Position numbers and translations under genes: made by a program. Shown piece after piece: positions 12,997 through 26,129 of a DNA stretch of 64,000 bases (its first letter is position 1; each line of letters starts with the position of its first letter). The notes beneath the pieces were generated by a model. That model saw only the letters and a program-made list of their open reading frames with translations, did not search any database and was not told the DNA's origin. Source of the DNA: Phalacrocorax aristotelis (Eukaryota > Chordata > Aves > Suliformes > Phalacrocoracidae); the NCBI RefSeq assembly GCF_949628215.1, contig NC_134276.1:110894756-110958755 (forward strand), given 5' to 3'.

Positions 12997-14203
12997 TTAC
13001 TTTAAAGTAACCAGTAATAACTTCCAAACCAAACTTGACCGTTATTAAATTGTTAAAATTTTGACTAAGTCAGGTAGTAAAAACAATCTGTTGAATATTC
13101 CTGTATAACAGCTTGCCTATAGGTATTATAAGAGCACATACTTTGAATAAAACTGACAAAGCTGGGACATACTTTAAGTAAAGTCAGGGAATGATCACAG
13201 TGACAAATAGGGATCCACTGTAAGATTTATACGCAGCAAAATGGGTCTGTATTAGGTATATAGTAAAATACATTTTGACTGTATTTTTCCACAACATGCT
13301 GTGGAATGTGTCAGCCATTAGAAATTAACGTTACAGGATAGGAACGAAAACTGCAAATGCTCCTAGATCTCTTCTTACACTAAGCTACATACCCTGTGAA
13401 AATCTATTAATCTGACAACAAATTGGTAGTACAGATACACAGTTGGGTATATGCCTTCCTTATTAGATTCCACACAGCTGGTCTTTTTCCCATTAATTAC
13501 TACTCAGATTTGGAACACCTCAACTTCATATTCTTCCCCATCCCCCAGCAGTGACAGGATACTGTACTAGATTTCCATAGGAGCGGATTCGTCTTCAACA
13601 CTTCTTTTCAAGGTTGAGACACTTTTTTAACGTTGCCACATCCACTCGCAACCAGATTAACAGATATCATGCTTATCCCTTGATATTTATTGGCTCAAGC
13701 ACTGTAGTCTGTCATCAGGGCTTAACTTCCTCTGCATCTATAGCCTATAAAAAAACTTTCCTGAACTCTATTCTGTGATGGGGACTTCCACTGCTCTACG
13801 TAACTACAAGACAAGTTAAGCTACAGGGTTTCCTGTCACTAGGAGAGCCAGACCCTTAGTTCCATCTCTGCCTAAAGTCCAACTTTTCCTTCTATTTCCA
13901 TATCCTGTATCTTTTCTAAACATAAGCCATTGCAAGATGATAATCTTCTACAACAGTTCATAACTGCTTCAAGTGGGTCATGTTTGTACAGCTGTTCAAA
14001 ACCAGCAACCATTAGATGTTCAATATGAGACTTAAACACTCATTATTTTTGCACTGAATTAGATAGATTACAAAAATTAAAATAGCTTTGCAATCACTTA
14101 GGCTGAAAACAAAGAAAAAATTGTTACACTGTTAATAAAGTGTCACTATATTACTTTTCTTCTAAGATTTAAGAAGCTGGAGCTACCCTTGCCAGTGTTT
14201 CTA

Positions 14204-14461
<258 letters not shown>

Positions 14462-15682
14462 TTAGTTATCCTCTTTGTAAATACTCCATCATGTATGGGT
14501 TGTGGTCACTGTAATATGGAAATACTCTGCTTTACCCTCAAAATGATGAGAAATTAGTACTTAAGTTTGCATGTGTTTTGACTATGTAGTGTTCAGAAAC
14601 TTGCAGTAATATCTTTAAGTATAAATTTATTTGTCTGCAAGTTAAGAGGTTGAGCTTTCATCTGGTCACAATAAAATCAAATGAGAGAGAGTCTAACCAA
14701 TAGTCAACCAGTGGTCTTACTGTATTCTTTTCAGGCCTGTGGTTCATGTTCTGTCTTACTCTTGACAATCAACTGCTAGACTTCTCATGTAGCATCTACT
14801 GTAGCCAATGTGTGATCCCTCTAAAGGAAAAAAATAGCTGTTTGGGTAAATAAAAGCTGCCATTCATCATCTGCATATTTTTCTGTCAAAATAAGTACAA
14901 TAGGTACTCATAAAATTTAGGATACAAGGAGAGCCACTTGCTGAATCTGTACTGTATGCTATCTGGATCTAAGCCTGTTCTGATTTGAAGGCCCTATGCT
15001 AAGATAAGCATAGTCTCTTCAGACTGGAGCTTGGAGCACAAATGAGATAGACTGTACCCAGAGATTATGCCAGCCTTTAATGAAGTCTGTGTATGATGCT
15101 GAAGGCGCCTTTTACCTGGATACTATATTGCTGGCTGTGGTGGCTGAGATGTGGACACCCAATGCCATGTTATAGGACATGATCCCCACAGCCCTGAGAG
15201 GAACAGGGTAGACAGTGTGGTGAGAGGGTTAGACTGGGTGGGTTGTAACCTCTTCAGCTGCCTTAGTAAAATTTAGCAGCTGTATAGGTTCGTCATTCCG
15301 CTCCAGAGCTTGGTTACTCCATTTCCTTATACCTTACATGCTTACATCCTCCAATGTGTCCACTGCGTCACAGTTTAAGTATAGCTGAATTTACACCTAA
15401 GAAATACCTTGTTAAGAAATGACAAACAAAAAGAGGGGTGTGTGCAGGCAAGAGAGTACTCTGTGAGAAAACCAAACTTTTTGTTTGTTTGCTTTTTCCA
15501 AAGGAATCTACAGGCCAATTTTAAGATCAGCATTCAATGCAAGGCTGCATAAATACCTTAGCTTACTTGTAGGCAATAGGGCATCTTGCCAGTTAATGCT
15601 CCCCAAAATGCAATTCTGGAAAAATTGATATTGCAGTTCAGTCACCCTTGTGCAAACTGAGGGCAGAGGTGGTAGGAAAGAA

Positions 15683-15737
15683 GGGATGAAGAAGGAATGA
15701 AGAACGAATGAAGAAGGAATGAAGAAGGAATGAAGAG
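15683..15737. repeat. Short 11-bp tandem repeat (GAATGAAGAAG)
   Basis: About five head-to-tail copies of the 11-mer GAATGAAGAAG with minor variation lie in ABCC13 intron 11. It is a purine-rich minisatellite with no coding role. Confidence 0.85.
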
Positions 15738-15988
15738 CACTGGCCTCCCATAGCACTTATACAGTGCTATGTTGGGGAACACGTACTTTTATGTGGTTCC
15801 TCTTGGAACATCAGGGAGACCAGGTCAGATTTGACTTTCCAGAGCACACTGATCATGTGGGATACTCTGGAAACAATAACTGATGTTCTTTTTGGTATGT
15901 AACATCATGATCTAGTCTGAATCAGAATACATTAAACCTGAACAAAATCACATTCTGCCCATCACATTCTGCCAAAGAAATATCTTAC

Positions 15989-16055
15989 TTTTTTAAGACT
16001 GGCAGGCCATTTTTCTCCCAGCGGAAAGAAGCATCAATAAACCCAACAGCATGAT
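15989..16055 (-). CDS. ABCC13: ABCC13 exon 11 (NBD1 A-loop)
   Basis: It encodes GFIDASFRWEKNGLPVLK. The aromatic residue before the Glu fits the A-loop that stacks on adenine. The acceptor is CACAG and the donor GTAAGA. It is 67 nt. Confidence 0.88.
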
Positions 16056-16163
16056 CTGTGGCAGTAAAGAAAAAAGAGCAAAGAGTTGCTAATCCATCCC
16101 GAGTTTCTTAATGATCACCCATATAAACTCATGACCAATTAAAAATTAATAACAACTGCTTAC

Positions 16164-16248
16164 TTCCACTGTAGTTTGTATTGATATCCCCAGGTTTAAG
16201 ATCCTCAGCACACAGAAAATCCTCTAAACGGCTCAGAGAAACTTTGGT
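16164..16248 (-). CDS. ABCC13: ABCC13 exon 10
   Basis: It encodes TKVSLSRLEDFLCAEDL, the linker from TMD1 to NBD1 (VSLxRLxxFL motif). The acceptor is TTGCAG and the donor GTAAGC. It is 85 nt and ends in phase 1. Confidence 0.88.
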
Positions 16249-17429
16249 CTGCAAGATGACCATACATATATAAAATTTATAACATGTCTGTGCTCCCTAA
16301 ATTTTTAAATAATATCTTAAAAGTTCTGGATAATATGGAAAGACATATTCTTTGTCTTATTTGAAGATAGACAAAAAAGGTGTTTAGGCATTTAAACTTT
16401 ATTTTCCGTAAAGTACTAAACAATCTAAAGTCATAAGTGTATTTTTTTCCTGAGGATCTACAGCTTGGTAGTTATAAAGTAATAGAGCATGCTTGACATA
16501 TCCAATGTTAGAAGACATAGTTAATCCTTGAATGCTGGTTCCTCTGACTTAATTAGTTTGTCTTCATAAACCTGTGGTGAAAACACTTCAACTTTTTTTT
16601 TTTTTAAAGAACCAGCACACAGTAACTCTCTTCATATAATGAAGAAAGACAACATTTTACTGTGAGTGCATTATGAGATGTCTATCACTGTGCTGTGGCA
16701 AAGTGAGATGAACACACGCTTATGCTAATGTTTAAGCTATTACAGCTACCATAAATGAAATCAAATCAGGATGAGTAGTCAGGATGAGCTCACAGTGGTC
16801 CCCTTCCTTACAAAAAGCTGAGTTGTGTACAAGCTGTGAGAGAGTACATTCATGAGCAGCTCATATAATACACCTGAAATAGAGTCTTAAAAACTAGAAG
16901 TTCCCAACTCACATGGTAACCGTAAGGTACCATTAGGACTGAAGGTTGCTGATACGATATCCTCAGCCACTCTACTCCTTTTTTCTCTCTGGTGACTTGA
17001 GAAAAACAGTATTGTAGAGTCCACAATGGGTGTCCCCTACTTGGTAACAAGGGCTCCAATATATAACAATGCCTGAGTGATTTAAACACGTGCAGCCCAA
17101 ATTGTCCATACTTTATCTCTGATGAACTATGAAGAGAAGCTGAGAGAGTAGGAGCAGAAGCTGAGTCTAGTTCAGTGACGGAAGAAAAGTAAGAAACAGA
17201 AAGCTCACTCATAATCAGGTGTGCTACCCAATCTTCATTCTACTTAGAAGACTGAGAGACATCCTTTAAACAGCATTCATGCTTCTCATAACATAAAAAT
17301 ACTGTGCAGTTTCATATCAATAAAATGTAACTTAAAATAATTAAATGACTTAATCACTCCCAGAAATAGATGAAACACAGCAGGGTATGAACATCAACCT
17401 TTCATAGCACTTGTTCACAATATGTTTAC

Positions 17430-17576
17430 CTGGGCTACTGCAGAGATCACAGAAGGTAAATCAAACAAAGGCAGTCGCAAAATGTTAAACAAAGAAATAG
17501 ATGTGAAAACTTTAGTTGCTGTTAAAACATTCTCTTTGTCCAGATGAAAGAAGACTCCAAATGTAGCCAATGAGAT
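17430..17576 (-). CDS. ABCC13: ABCC13 exon 9 (end of TMD1)
   Basis: It encodes TSISLFNILRLPLFDLPSVI, the strongly conserved last TMD1 region of MRPs. The acceptor is AAAAG and the donor GTAAAC. It has 49 codons and is intact. Confidence 0.9.
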
Positions 17577-18432
17577 CTTTTAAATAAAAAAAAAAGAAAA
17601 AGACATATCCAGAAGCAAAATCACATTGTAACTAAAATTTATACAGAGACACTATTTTCATTTGCCTTTGAAAGATGCAGGATCCCATTTCTGCTCGTGT
17701 ATACACAGGGAATCTGTAACTGCTGCACACGGAAATGACTGCATAGTTGCAATCCTGAGTGCAGGAATACTATAATTTTAGTAAGCAAAAAACATGGCTA
17801 CTGTGTTTAACCCAACACATATGAAAATCAATGAAATCACTTTCCAATCTGAGGAACTGATTTCTTCATTTTGAAAACACTCAAACATGATGTTTCAGGA
17901 AATGAACTTTTTTTTTTTCCTTCTTCTTGCTATCGCTGTGATATTGGACATAAAAGAGAATACTGCAGGTATTTTTACTTTGACCACTTAGAATTTTTTT
18001 CAAAAATCTAGTCAGTATTCATCAGAGAATAAGCTGGATTCCTACACAACAGATATTAAAACCTTCAGAATTACCCAGAAAAATCTAAATTTAACAGCCT
18101 GTCCTATGGGGTCTCTTCTGCCTTTTGTTAACTTTAGGAGTCCTAAACTAAACTAGCTGTAAAGTAGAAGGACTCCTTAGAAATTCCTAAATAAGAAGTT
18201 CATTATTTCACTGCATTTAATTCAAACTTTGAAGTTTTCTTGATCACTACTTCAAATATTCCAGTTGTTATCAAGGTTACAGACTGAAGGATGGCCTTAA
18301 TCTTCCCTTTCACTATTCCTAAGGAATATTCCTCTTTACCTCCTACATATTGTGAGTTAAGCACTAGAAGATGTCGGTTTGTTAAATGAAGTTAGTCGTG
18401 GTCATTTTTCCCTAATGAAGGTTCCAGTTTGA

Positions 18433-20345
18433 TCCATAGAACCATTTAGGTTGGAAAAGGCCTTTAGGATCACCAAATCCAACCATTAACCTAACACCGC
18501 CAAGTCCACTACTGAACTATGTTCCTAAGCACCACATCTACACATCTTTTAAATACCTCCAGGGTACTTAAAAGCGGTGACTCAACCACTTCCCTGGGCA
18601 GCCTGTTCCAATGTTTGGCAACCCTTTTGGTGAAGAAATTTTTCCTCGTATCCAATCTAAACTTCCCCTGCTGCAACTTGAGGCCATTTCCTCTCATCCT
18701 ATCACTTGGTGTCTGGGAAAAGAGACCAAGAGCCACCTTGCAACAACCTCCTGTCAGGTGGCTGTAGAGAGCAACCCAAGTGCAGGACCTGGCACTGAGC
18801 CTTGTTGAATCCCACAGAACTGGCCTTGGCCCATTGATCCAGCCTGTCCAGATCCCTCTGCAGAGCCTTTCTACCCTCAAGCAGATAGACACTCCTGCCC
18901 AACTTGGTGTTGTCTGCAAACTTACTTAGGGTGCACTTGATCCCCTTGTCCAGATCATTGATAAAGATATTATACAGAACTGGCCCCAAAACTGAGCCCT
19001 GGGCAAAACCACTTGTGACCAGCTGCCAATTGGATTTAACTTCATCCACCACAACTCTTCGGGCCTGTCCATCTAGCCAGTTTTTTACCCAGCAAAGATA
19101 CACCCATCCAAGCCATGAACATCCAGTTTCTCCAGGAGAATGCTGTGGGAAACAATGTCAAAGGCTTCACTACAGTCCAGGTAGACAACATCAACAGCCT
19201 TTCCCTCATCCACTAAGCATGTCACATTGTCATAGAAGGAGGTCAGATTAGTCCAGCAGGACTTGCCTTTCATAAACCCATGCTGACTGCTTCATCTGCA
19301 CTGTAGTGTATTTCCAGCAGATATCTGATAAGTTGAAGTCCCCCACGAGAACAAGGGTTAGCAATTGTGAGACTTCTGTCAGCTGCTTGTAGAATATTTT
19401 GTCTGCCCCTTCACCCTGGTTGGGTGGTCAGTAACAGACTCCCACCACGAAATCTGCCTTGTTGGCCTTCCCCGATTCTTACCCATAAACACTCAAGCCT
19501 ATTGTCACCGTCATTAAGCTTTAGACAATCAAAGCACTCCCTAACATACAGGGCTACCCCACTGCCTCTCCTTCCTTGCCTACTGAAGAGTTTATAGCCA
19601 TCCATTGCAGCACCTCTGCTGTGTGAGTCATCCCAACCACGTTTCCGTGATGGCAACTATATCACAGTTTTCCTGCTGCACAATGGCTTCCAGCTCCTCC
19701 TGTTTGCTGCCCATGCTGCATGCACTGGTGTAGGTGCATTTCAGTTGGGCTGTTATTCCTGCCACCTTTTTTGGGGGAGAAACCCTAATTCCTATGTGAC
19801 CATTCCCAGGCACTTCCATGGTTTCTAACACATCCATAACTCTTGCGTCTTTGCTGCCACGTGGATCTCCATCCCCTGCCTCCACTGAGATGGCAGACTG
19901 AAGGACCTCGCTAGCACACCACCCCTCAAACATTGGCATGCTGCCCTCATGCTTATCTCTAGTGAGCTTGGTTTTATCCCTTCCCCCCTTCCAATCTAGT
20001 TTAAAGCTCTTTCAATGATCCCTGCTAATTCCTGTGCAAAAATCCTTTTCCCCTTTTGAGACAGGTGTATCCCTTCTGTCGCCAGCAGGCCTGGTGTTAT
20101 GTAAACTAGCCCATGATCAAAAAACACAAAATTCTGCTGGTGGCACCAGGCTCTGAGCCAGGTATTGATCTGCTGTGTCTTCCTGTGTCTTCCCTCATCA
20201 TTCCCTGCAACTGGAAGGATAGAGGAGAACACTACTCGTGCTCCTGATCCTTTAACCAGTTGTCCCACGGCCCTGAAGTCTCCATTTACTTTCCAATGAA
20301 GTTTAACAGAGGCATTTAAAGATCCAAAGATGTGAATGCATCCCT
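18433..20345 (-). mobile_element. CR1 LINE, internally deleted, with ORF1 esterase, endonuclease and RT remnants
   Basis: Read on the minus strand, the order is: C-terminal SGNH-esterase part of CR1 ORF1 (about 20340-19996, ending EGIHLSQKGK); the ORF2 start with endonuclease motif AITETW (about 19840-19630) and on to GDFN (near 19340); then a deletion; the RT C-terminal half ([18 protein letters not shown], about 19180, and [16 protein letters not shown], about 18980); a second deletion after the LHLG motif; and the 3' untranslated part ([15 protein letters not shown]). The RT YxDD box reads FADN, so the catalytic Asp pair is lost. The 3' end near 18433 has the avian CR1 tail. It is inactive, lies in ABCC13 intron 8 and has the same orientation as the gene. 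Confidence 0.9.
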
Positions 20346-20827
20346 GATAGAATTCCACTGAAACAAGGCAGGATTAATTTGGTTCATATTTTTCATATTT
20401 TTTGGTTTTTTTTTTCTTTTTCATTTTTTTAGAGGTTTAGTGTTTGAGAAGGGATAGCTAAAAATTACAGACCAAAAATGCATTCCCTTACCACTTAAAA
20501 AAGGAGGAGTATAGAGAAGGTGGTTGATTTCTATGCAATAGAAACAGGATGATTAAAACAGTGAAATGAGATTCAGGTACTTTGGATTTGGTTTCTGACT
20601 TTCTAACAGAGGTCTTTCAAAACTTGGTCAATCCACAATCTTTCACTCTCTCTCATGCAGTCATATACACATATACATACTATTAGAACCTGAAAATTCA
20701 AATATATTGTGTGGATAAATTTAATGTTTTGAGATACTGAGGCAACGTTTGTGAATCATTCAGCTACTAATGCAATAGGAAACATGAGAACCGGTTCTGC
20801 ATGAATTAATATTTGTATAAAACAAAC

Positions 20828-20965
20828 CATAAAAGGAATACACGTCAATGTTAGCATGGAGTAAGTCGTCAGATACCCAGATGACTTCAAAACATCCATT
20901 TCACGTTCTCTAATGCTCATGACCTTCCTTTGATATGCAGGTTCCCATGCATAAAGTTTGAGGAT
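20828..20965 (-). CDS. ABCC13: ABCC13 exon 8
   Basis: It begins ILKLYAWEPAYQRKV, the classic continuation of the GIK motif, and enters the next TM helix. The acceptor is TCTAG and the donor GTTTGT. It has 46 codons and is intact. A CR1 element lies in the following intron. Confidence 0.9.
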
Positions 20966-21521
20966 CTAGACAATCAAACAAACAGATTTTAATAAAACAA
21001 AAAAGCAGTGTCCATGCTTCAGAAAATAAGCTAACCTCTAAATATAATTTTCAAATATTCAGCAATGCCCAGCTACAAAAACTTGAATGTTTTACAAATG
21101 AAAGCAAGACCTGGGATAACTCAAAATTAGGTCTTCTTGTGGAAGATACACTCTAGTCACTCTTAATTCTTCAGACTTCAGTTTGTTCCTTATGTATCAT
21201 AAACAATGAGCTGGTTTATTTCAGAACAGAATAAATAACAAAAATGAGACAATCTTTTAAAGTGCTTTTCTTTTTCATTCTCATTAAAAATGTGGTAGAA
21301 AAATTAATGCATCATGGATAGTAAGTTTTTAAAATGAAATTAAACCAGTAAATATTTTCAAAAAACACTGTAAGCACATTATGTTAAAATGTTTTCTCTT
21401 TAAACTTTTATCATTATCAGCTGAAATATTGCTCATAAAACCTTAAGTTTTTTTAAATAACTTACTTTCTGTCTCTCCAATCTAACAGAAGAAACAAACC
21501 CCTTATTAGTTGTGGCATTAC

Positions 21522-21587
21522 CTTTATTCCATGTAACATTTCACTTAGTAGCTTGACTCGCAGGTCTGAATACCTCATTTGGCTTTT
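21522..21587 (-). CDS. ABCC13: ABCC13 exon 7
   Basis: It is a short exon of 22 codons encoding RVKLLSEMLHGIK, the conserved cytoplasmic loop motif of MRPs. The acceptor is ATAG and the donor GTAATG. Phase is 0/0. Confidence 0.85.
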
Positions 21588-21959
21588 CTATTTAAAAGAC
21601 AGCAATGTTTTCATTTTTCAATGAGCAAAACAATTTGGAAAGTAAAATATGCAGTGTACTGTAGGCAATAAATACCTTTTATGCTATTTTTACCTTGCTA
21701 AAAAATACACCAGCACTGCAGTTATACCATTTTGGGATATACATGTAGTAAAAAAATTAATTAGATAGAACAAAGGATTAAACACATTAAAATAACATTT
21801 TCCTGTAAAATATCTTAAAAAGTGCGTTTCAATTTTTGTCCTTTCTATTTTTCTTGGCGTTGAATTAACAGGCTTCCAGTTCCCAGGCTGTTCAGGAATG
21901 ATAATATGTTTTAATCTTCAAAATCACTAGACGGGTAAATACAGACTCAATAACAATAT

Positions 21960-22050
21960 AGTATAACACTACATACACACATACATGAATATATACATAA
22001 GACTATATGGATATAAAACACTGTATATATACATATATATACACACACAG
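21960..22050. repeat. AT/CA-rich microsatellite-like run
   Basis: Mixed (TA)n and (CA)n tracts such as ATATACATATATAT and ACACACACAG in ABCC13 intron 6. No other function is visible. Confidence 0.65.
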
Positions 22051-23038
22051 GAGTTAGGAAGAGTTTCCTGCGTTACTGATTAATACATTGTATTGAAAGA
22101 GCCAATCAAAGAAATACAGAAATTCTTCTCACTTCTATGCTATACTCAGGCTCTTCTAAAACACTAATCAACAGCCCCTTTAATATTTTGAATCTTAATC
22201 AAATACAACGACAAGTTGCTAACTTTTAGACAGAATTATTTTATTGTCCTTTGTATTTCTTCTCCACCTCTCATATTGCAGTAGGGATCTAAGTGCATAC
22301 GTAGCTGCTGCACCTCACCTGCACAAGAGGTGAGAGAGATTTTTGGCATTTTTTTCAATGTCCCTAAACTGTCACGCCTAACAAAAGGATCAGTGGAGAC
22401 CCAGAGTCTTCACTTCATGTTGCAGCATCAAAGGCAGAATAAGAGCGTGACAAATAATTGCCTTGGTAGCAATGCAAAATTTAGGGTTGTATTATTTATT
22501 TTTCAGTGGAGCTCACAGAAATTGTCACAGTAACAGGTGATACAGTGCCAAGAGAACTGTAGCATCAAAGTAGAAAAGAAGTCAGAACACACGCAATACC
22601 TTTATGGAAATTCCCATAATCTCAGGGGAATGTGCTAAATTTGAGTGAGCAGCTTAGCCTGAATAATGAAAGTGGAAGAGGGCCATAATCCTACAAAATC
22701 CCTCATTTAATGGATTTAACTAATGTAATATGCAAAAACATAGCTGTTTCCTAAATTGAGTCATACATTAATTTTTACTAATACAAAAGTATTGTTTCAG
22801 TATAATGAAAATTTAGGTATCCAACCTAAATAGTAGTTTAGCTATCAAACATATGGCTTCCTTACTGCAGCTATGCTTCCCCCTCAGTGAAAAACAGCTA
22901 TGGTTTGGTGTTGTTTATTAGCGTTTAATTCAGATGTACCAATAGTATTCTTACACGTGCATAATTTACACACACCCCCTTCATTCCTCTGTTATGACAA
23001 CTTAACCTCTCCTTACTATGCTTATTTAAATATCTCAC

Positions 23039-23293
23039 CTTCAGTCCTTTTACTTTGGCTGCAATGACAGCATTTATAGGTATAACCAAAAGAAGTACTG
23101 CAACACCTGCTAGGACTGAGGGGCCAAGTTCTTTCCAGAGAAAGACAACAGCCATGATGATCTGAAAAGGTGCTGACCACAACAGGTTGATGTTTACAGT
23201 TAGCTCCATGAGTTGCTGAGCATCTGCTGACATCAGGTTAACAATTTCTCCAGTTGTATAGTTTTGTCGTGAGGAGTTTGCTAAAGTTAACGC
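23039..23293 (-). CDS. ABCC13: ABCC13 exon 6 (TMD1)
   Basis: It has 85 codons with the hallmark MRP string NYTTGEIVNLMSADAQQLME followed by two hydrophobic helices. The acceptor is TTGCAG and the donor GTGAGA. It is in phase 0 at both ends and intact. Confidence 0.92.
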
Positions 23294-24755
23294 CTGCAAC
23301 CAGAAAATACAGAGGTTACAAAAATCAAGCTGAAAGGACAATAAGGCTTAGAAAGCCTCAGCTTCGGCCTAGCTTAGAACCTCCCAGTGCAGGAACCAGC
23401 AACAGCAGGCTTCACAGCAGGCACATGTATAATCTCAGTGTGGCAGGCAGATTCCAAAAGTCCCAGGTGTCTCCGGGACTGACACCCAAACACGCTCGCT
23501 CTCTCTGTGTCTCTCTGAGTGCCTCTCAGTTTCCACTGCGTCACCTGCAATTCCTGCATGTAACAAGACAGTGCTGCAGCAACTCACTCCAAATTCCATC
23601 CCATGTGCAAAGCACAGCCTGACTCGGCACTCACTTATCAGCTCTACTCAGAGGAAGAAGCTCTACCTCTACCGTGTAGCTGTGGAAACTTGCCAGAAGA
23701 CATGCCCACTCCAGCTGGAGCCTCTGTTCTTGATCTGACTTACTGATGCACCTTGATATGCGACTTGAGAAAATTAGCTCCTTTATGTAATTGATTTATA
23801 CCTTACTAGTAAAATTTTGTGTACTGGTTCAGAAAACACCTGAGAAATCTATATCAGAATATTGGTTTGACTCTCTGGAGAAAGACGGCTGTATTTTAAA
23901 TAACACAGACAGTTATTTATTTCAGATTTGGATTATTTTTTGTCTTCCTTAACTTGTGCTTAATAGTTAAATACTGCAGTTAAAATACCAGCATACCATG
24001 TTCATAACAAAGTAAACTAAAAGTGCAGCACTGAGAAACCAGCTTCATCTCATATGCTAAATATTAACAGTATAGTAAACATTTTTACGCTTTGCAGGTC
24101 AGACAGCTGCTTTTACTTTTATGTTATTAGCACCTGCCTCTCTTGTAACTAATAATGCTGCCACCTCAGCATATCTTATTAAAGGTGGGCTAAGTTATAG
24201 ATAGATTTCCACAGCATTTAGCCATCTTTTAAACACCTGAAAAACTATGAGCCTACTGGGTATTCAACTCAACAGAAATTAAATTTCACTAAAATCAGAG
24301 GGGAAACTTCAACCTCCAAAGGAGACAACGTGGCAAACTTCAGCTTCTCATATTCACTACCACTATATAGCAAAAACAGTGATCACGTATACCCAATTTT
24401 TTTCCCCAGACATCTAGCCTAGAAAAGTTTTGCCAGGTCATTCAGTAAATTTGGGAAATTAACCAATAATTAAAATAGGAAGAGTTAGGTTTCTACATGT
24501 ATCTCCAACACTATGTCTGCACAGGTGGATGACAAAAGTATGTAATATCAGGATTAGAGCCTTATAATAGAAATGCTGCTGAATTTCCAAATTACTATGA
24601 ACAAGTAACCATCAAAATATAAAGTCAGTCTGTTAGCCTGTCACCACTGTATAACATCCTGGGTTTTAATCATGCTGGTAAGCATATTATCTTTTAACAC
24701 TGAGTGTTCATTTTAGGTTTTGTTTTGAACAAAAAGTAGAAGAATACGTTATTAT

Positions 24756-24933
24756 GTTTTTGTATATCAGGCCAACAACTGCAGTCTTGATTTTGGCTGC
24801 AGTAAGCATGTTGTTACGCTGGTATAACTGATGGAGAAGAGTTTGTGTGAGCACTACAAAAAACAGGGCAATAGCATAGCCATATCCACTCCCAGATGAA
24901 CTCGGATGATTTTCACTGACCATTATAATTGCT
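24756..24933 (-). CDS. ABCC13: ABCC13 exon 5, splice donor lost
   Basis: It encodes a TMD1 helix (GYGYAIALFFVVLTQTLLHQ) and the GLIYKN motif. The acceptor is TTTCAG. By family alignment and phase the exon must end after AAA AAC, but the next bases are ATAATAAC where GT is required. A cryptic GT 8 bases further (24746-24747), or skipping the exon, each leads to a stop within three codons in exon 6. Confidence 0.85.
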
Positions 24934-25971
24934 CTGAAAATGAAGGAAAATAAAATTTAAATTCTGCACATTAAGTCAACGCACCAACAATAAAAAGTTG
25001 CATAAACTGACATACTGGCAACTTGTGTAATTAAGTCCCTTTTGGATCCAGATATGGCAGGAGGTCACAAAGAAATACGATGTTAAAAAAAGGCAGGTCT
25101 TATCTGTGTTTTCCAATCTGTTAGCTTAGAAACAATTCTCAAATACAATTCACAACATGAGTATGCTATGGCTGATTCACTGACAATGGAGTACAAATAA
25201 AGAATGGCATAGGAAAAAAAAAAACATTACCTAGATATTTGTACTTTGGAAGGTTGCAAATACCAACCATGAAAGTGAGAGAAAAAAAATCTAGAGGAAA
25301 ATTCTTATTTTTGTATTAGTAAAAGGTTACCTTAAATTACCAGCAACTCTTGATATCTTTGAACAGATTTTATGGTTAGCCGTCTTTTTCAGGATTACAC
25401 TGAATCAGGGTATAGTTTGGAGGTTAACAATAATTCTGTTCATTAACTGTTTTCTTTATAAACACATAGGTATTTGATAAATTCCTAACAGCTCTATGGT
25501 AAGCACACTTTCTAAAAGCCACTTCCATCAACCTCATGGTACCAACAACATGATAACAACAGCCACTGCAGTTTTCCATTAAATACTGAAGCTGTAGATA
25601 TTACTATATTTAAGTGGGTTTTTTAAAAATAGAGACAGAAAAATATTGACAAAAAAGCAGGGAAGTTAAATATCTTGGTACTCCATTTTTCTTAACATTG
25701 GATTTTATATTTAAGTATATTAAATACTTAAATACAATATTGTGGAATTGAACTTCTACCGGTTTTGTCTCAGTCCTTTGTCGAAGAAATTCCAGATCTC
25801 CTTGAGCTTTCCCTCATTAGACCATTTTCAGATAATCACTGGGGCAGGGGTGGGGAACAAAATCTTTACACATCTCAGCTGTTGCTTAGTTTGTTTTCGA
25901 TATTGGTAGCCCTTTAGCTTTATTATTACTGTTACTCTCTGAACATAAAGAGAAACACATTAGAAACTTAC

Positions 25972-26129
25972 TTCATTATTTGTGGACTCATGAAAGCCAG
26001 AATGTCCGCTGTAACTTTCAGAAATGCAACTTTAACCAATAAAAATTTAAATGTTCTCCATAATGGAAAAATCAAATATGGTTTATGGAAACTTGTTTTC
26101 TTAAATAGTACTCTTCTGATGTAAGAAGC
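25972..26129 (-). CDS. ABCC13: ABCC13 exon 4 (TM1)
   Basis: It reads through the first TMD1 helix and ends in FMSPQIM, equivalent to the FVNPQLL of other MRPs. The acceptor is TTGCAG and the donor GTAAGT. It is 158 nt, ends in phase 2 and is intact. Confidence 0.88.

Noticed and set aside
16850-17212. A 120-codon minus frame between ABCC13 exons 9 and 10
   Set aside because: No ABCC homology, and exons 9 and 10 already join in phase, so there is no room for another exon.
18519-19251. Plus-strand open frames of 65-133 codons at 18.5-19.6 kb
   Set aside because: They are antisense shadows of the CR1 LINE coding sequence.
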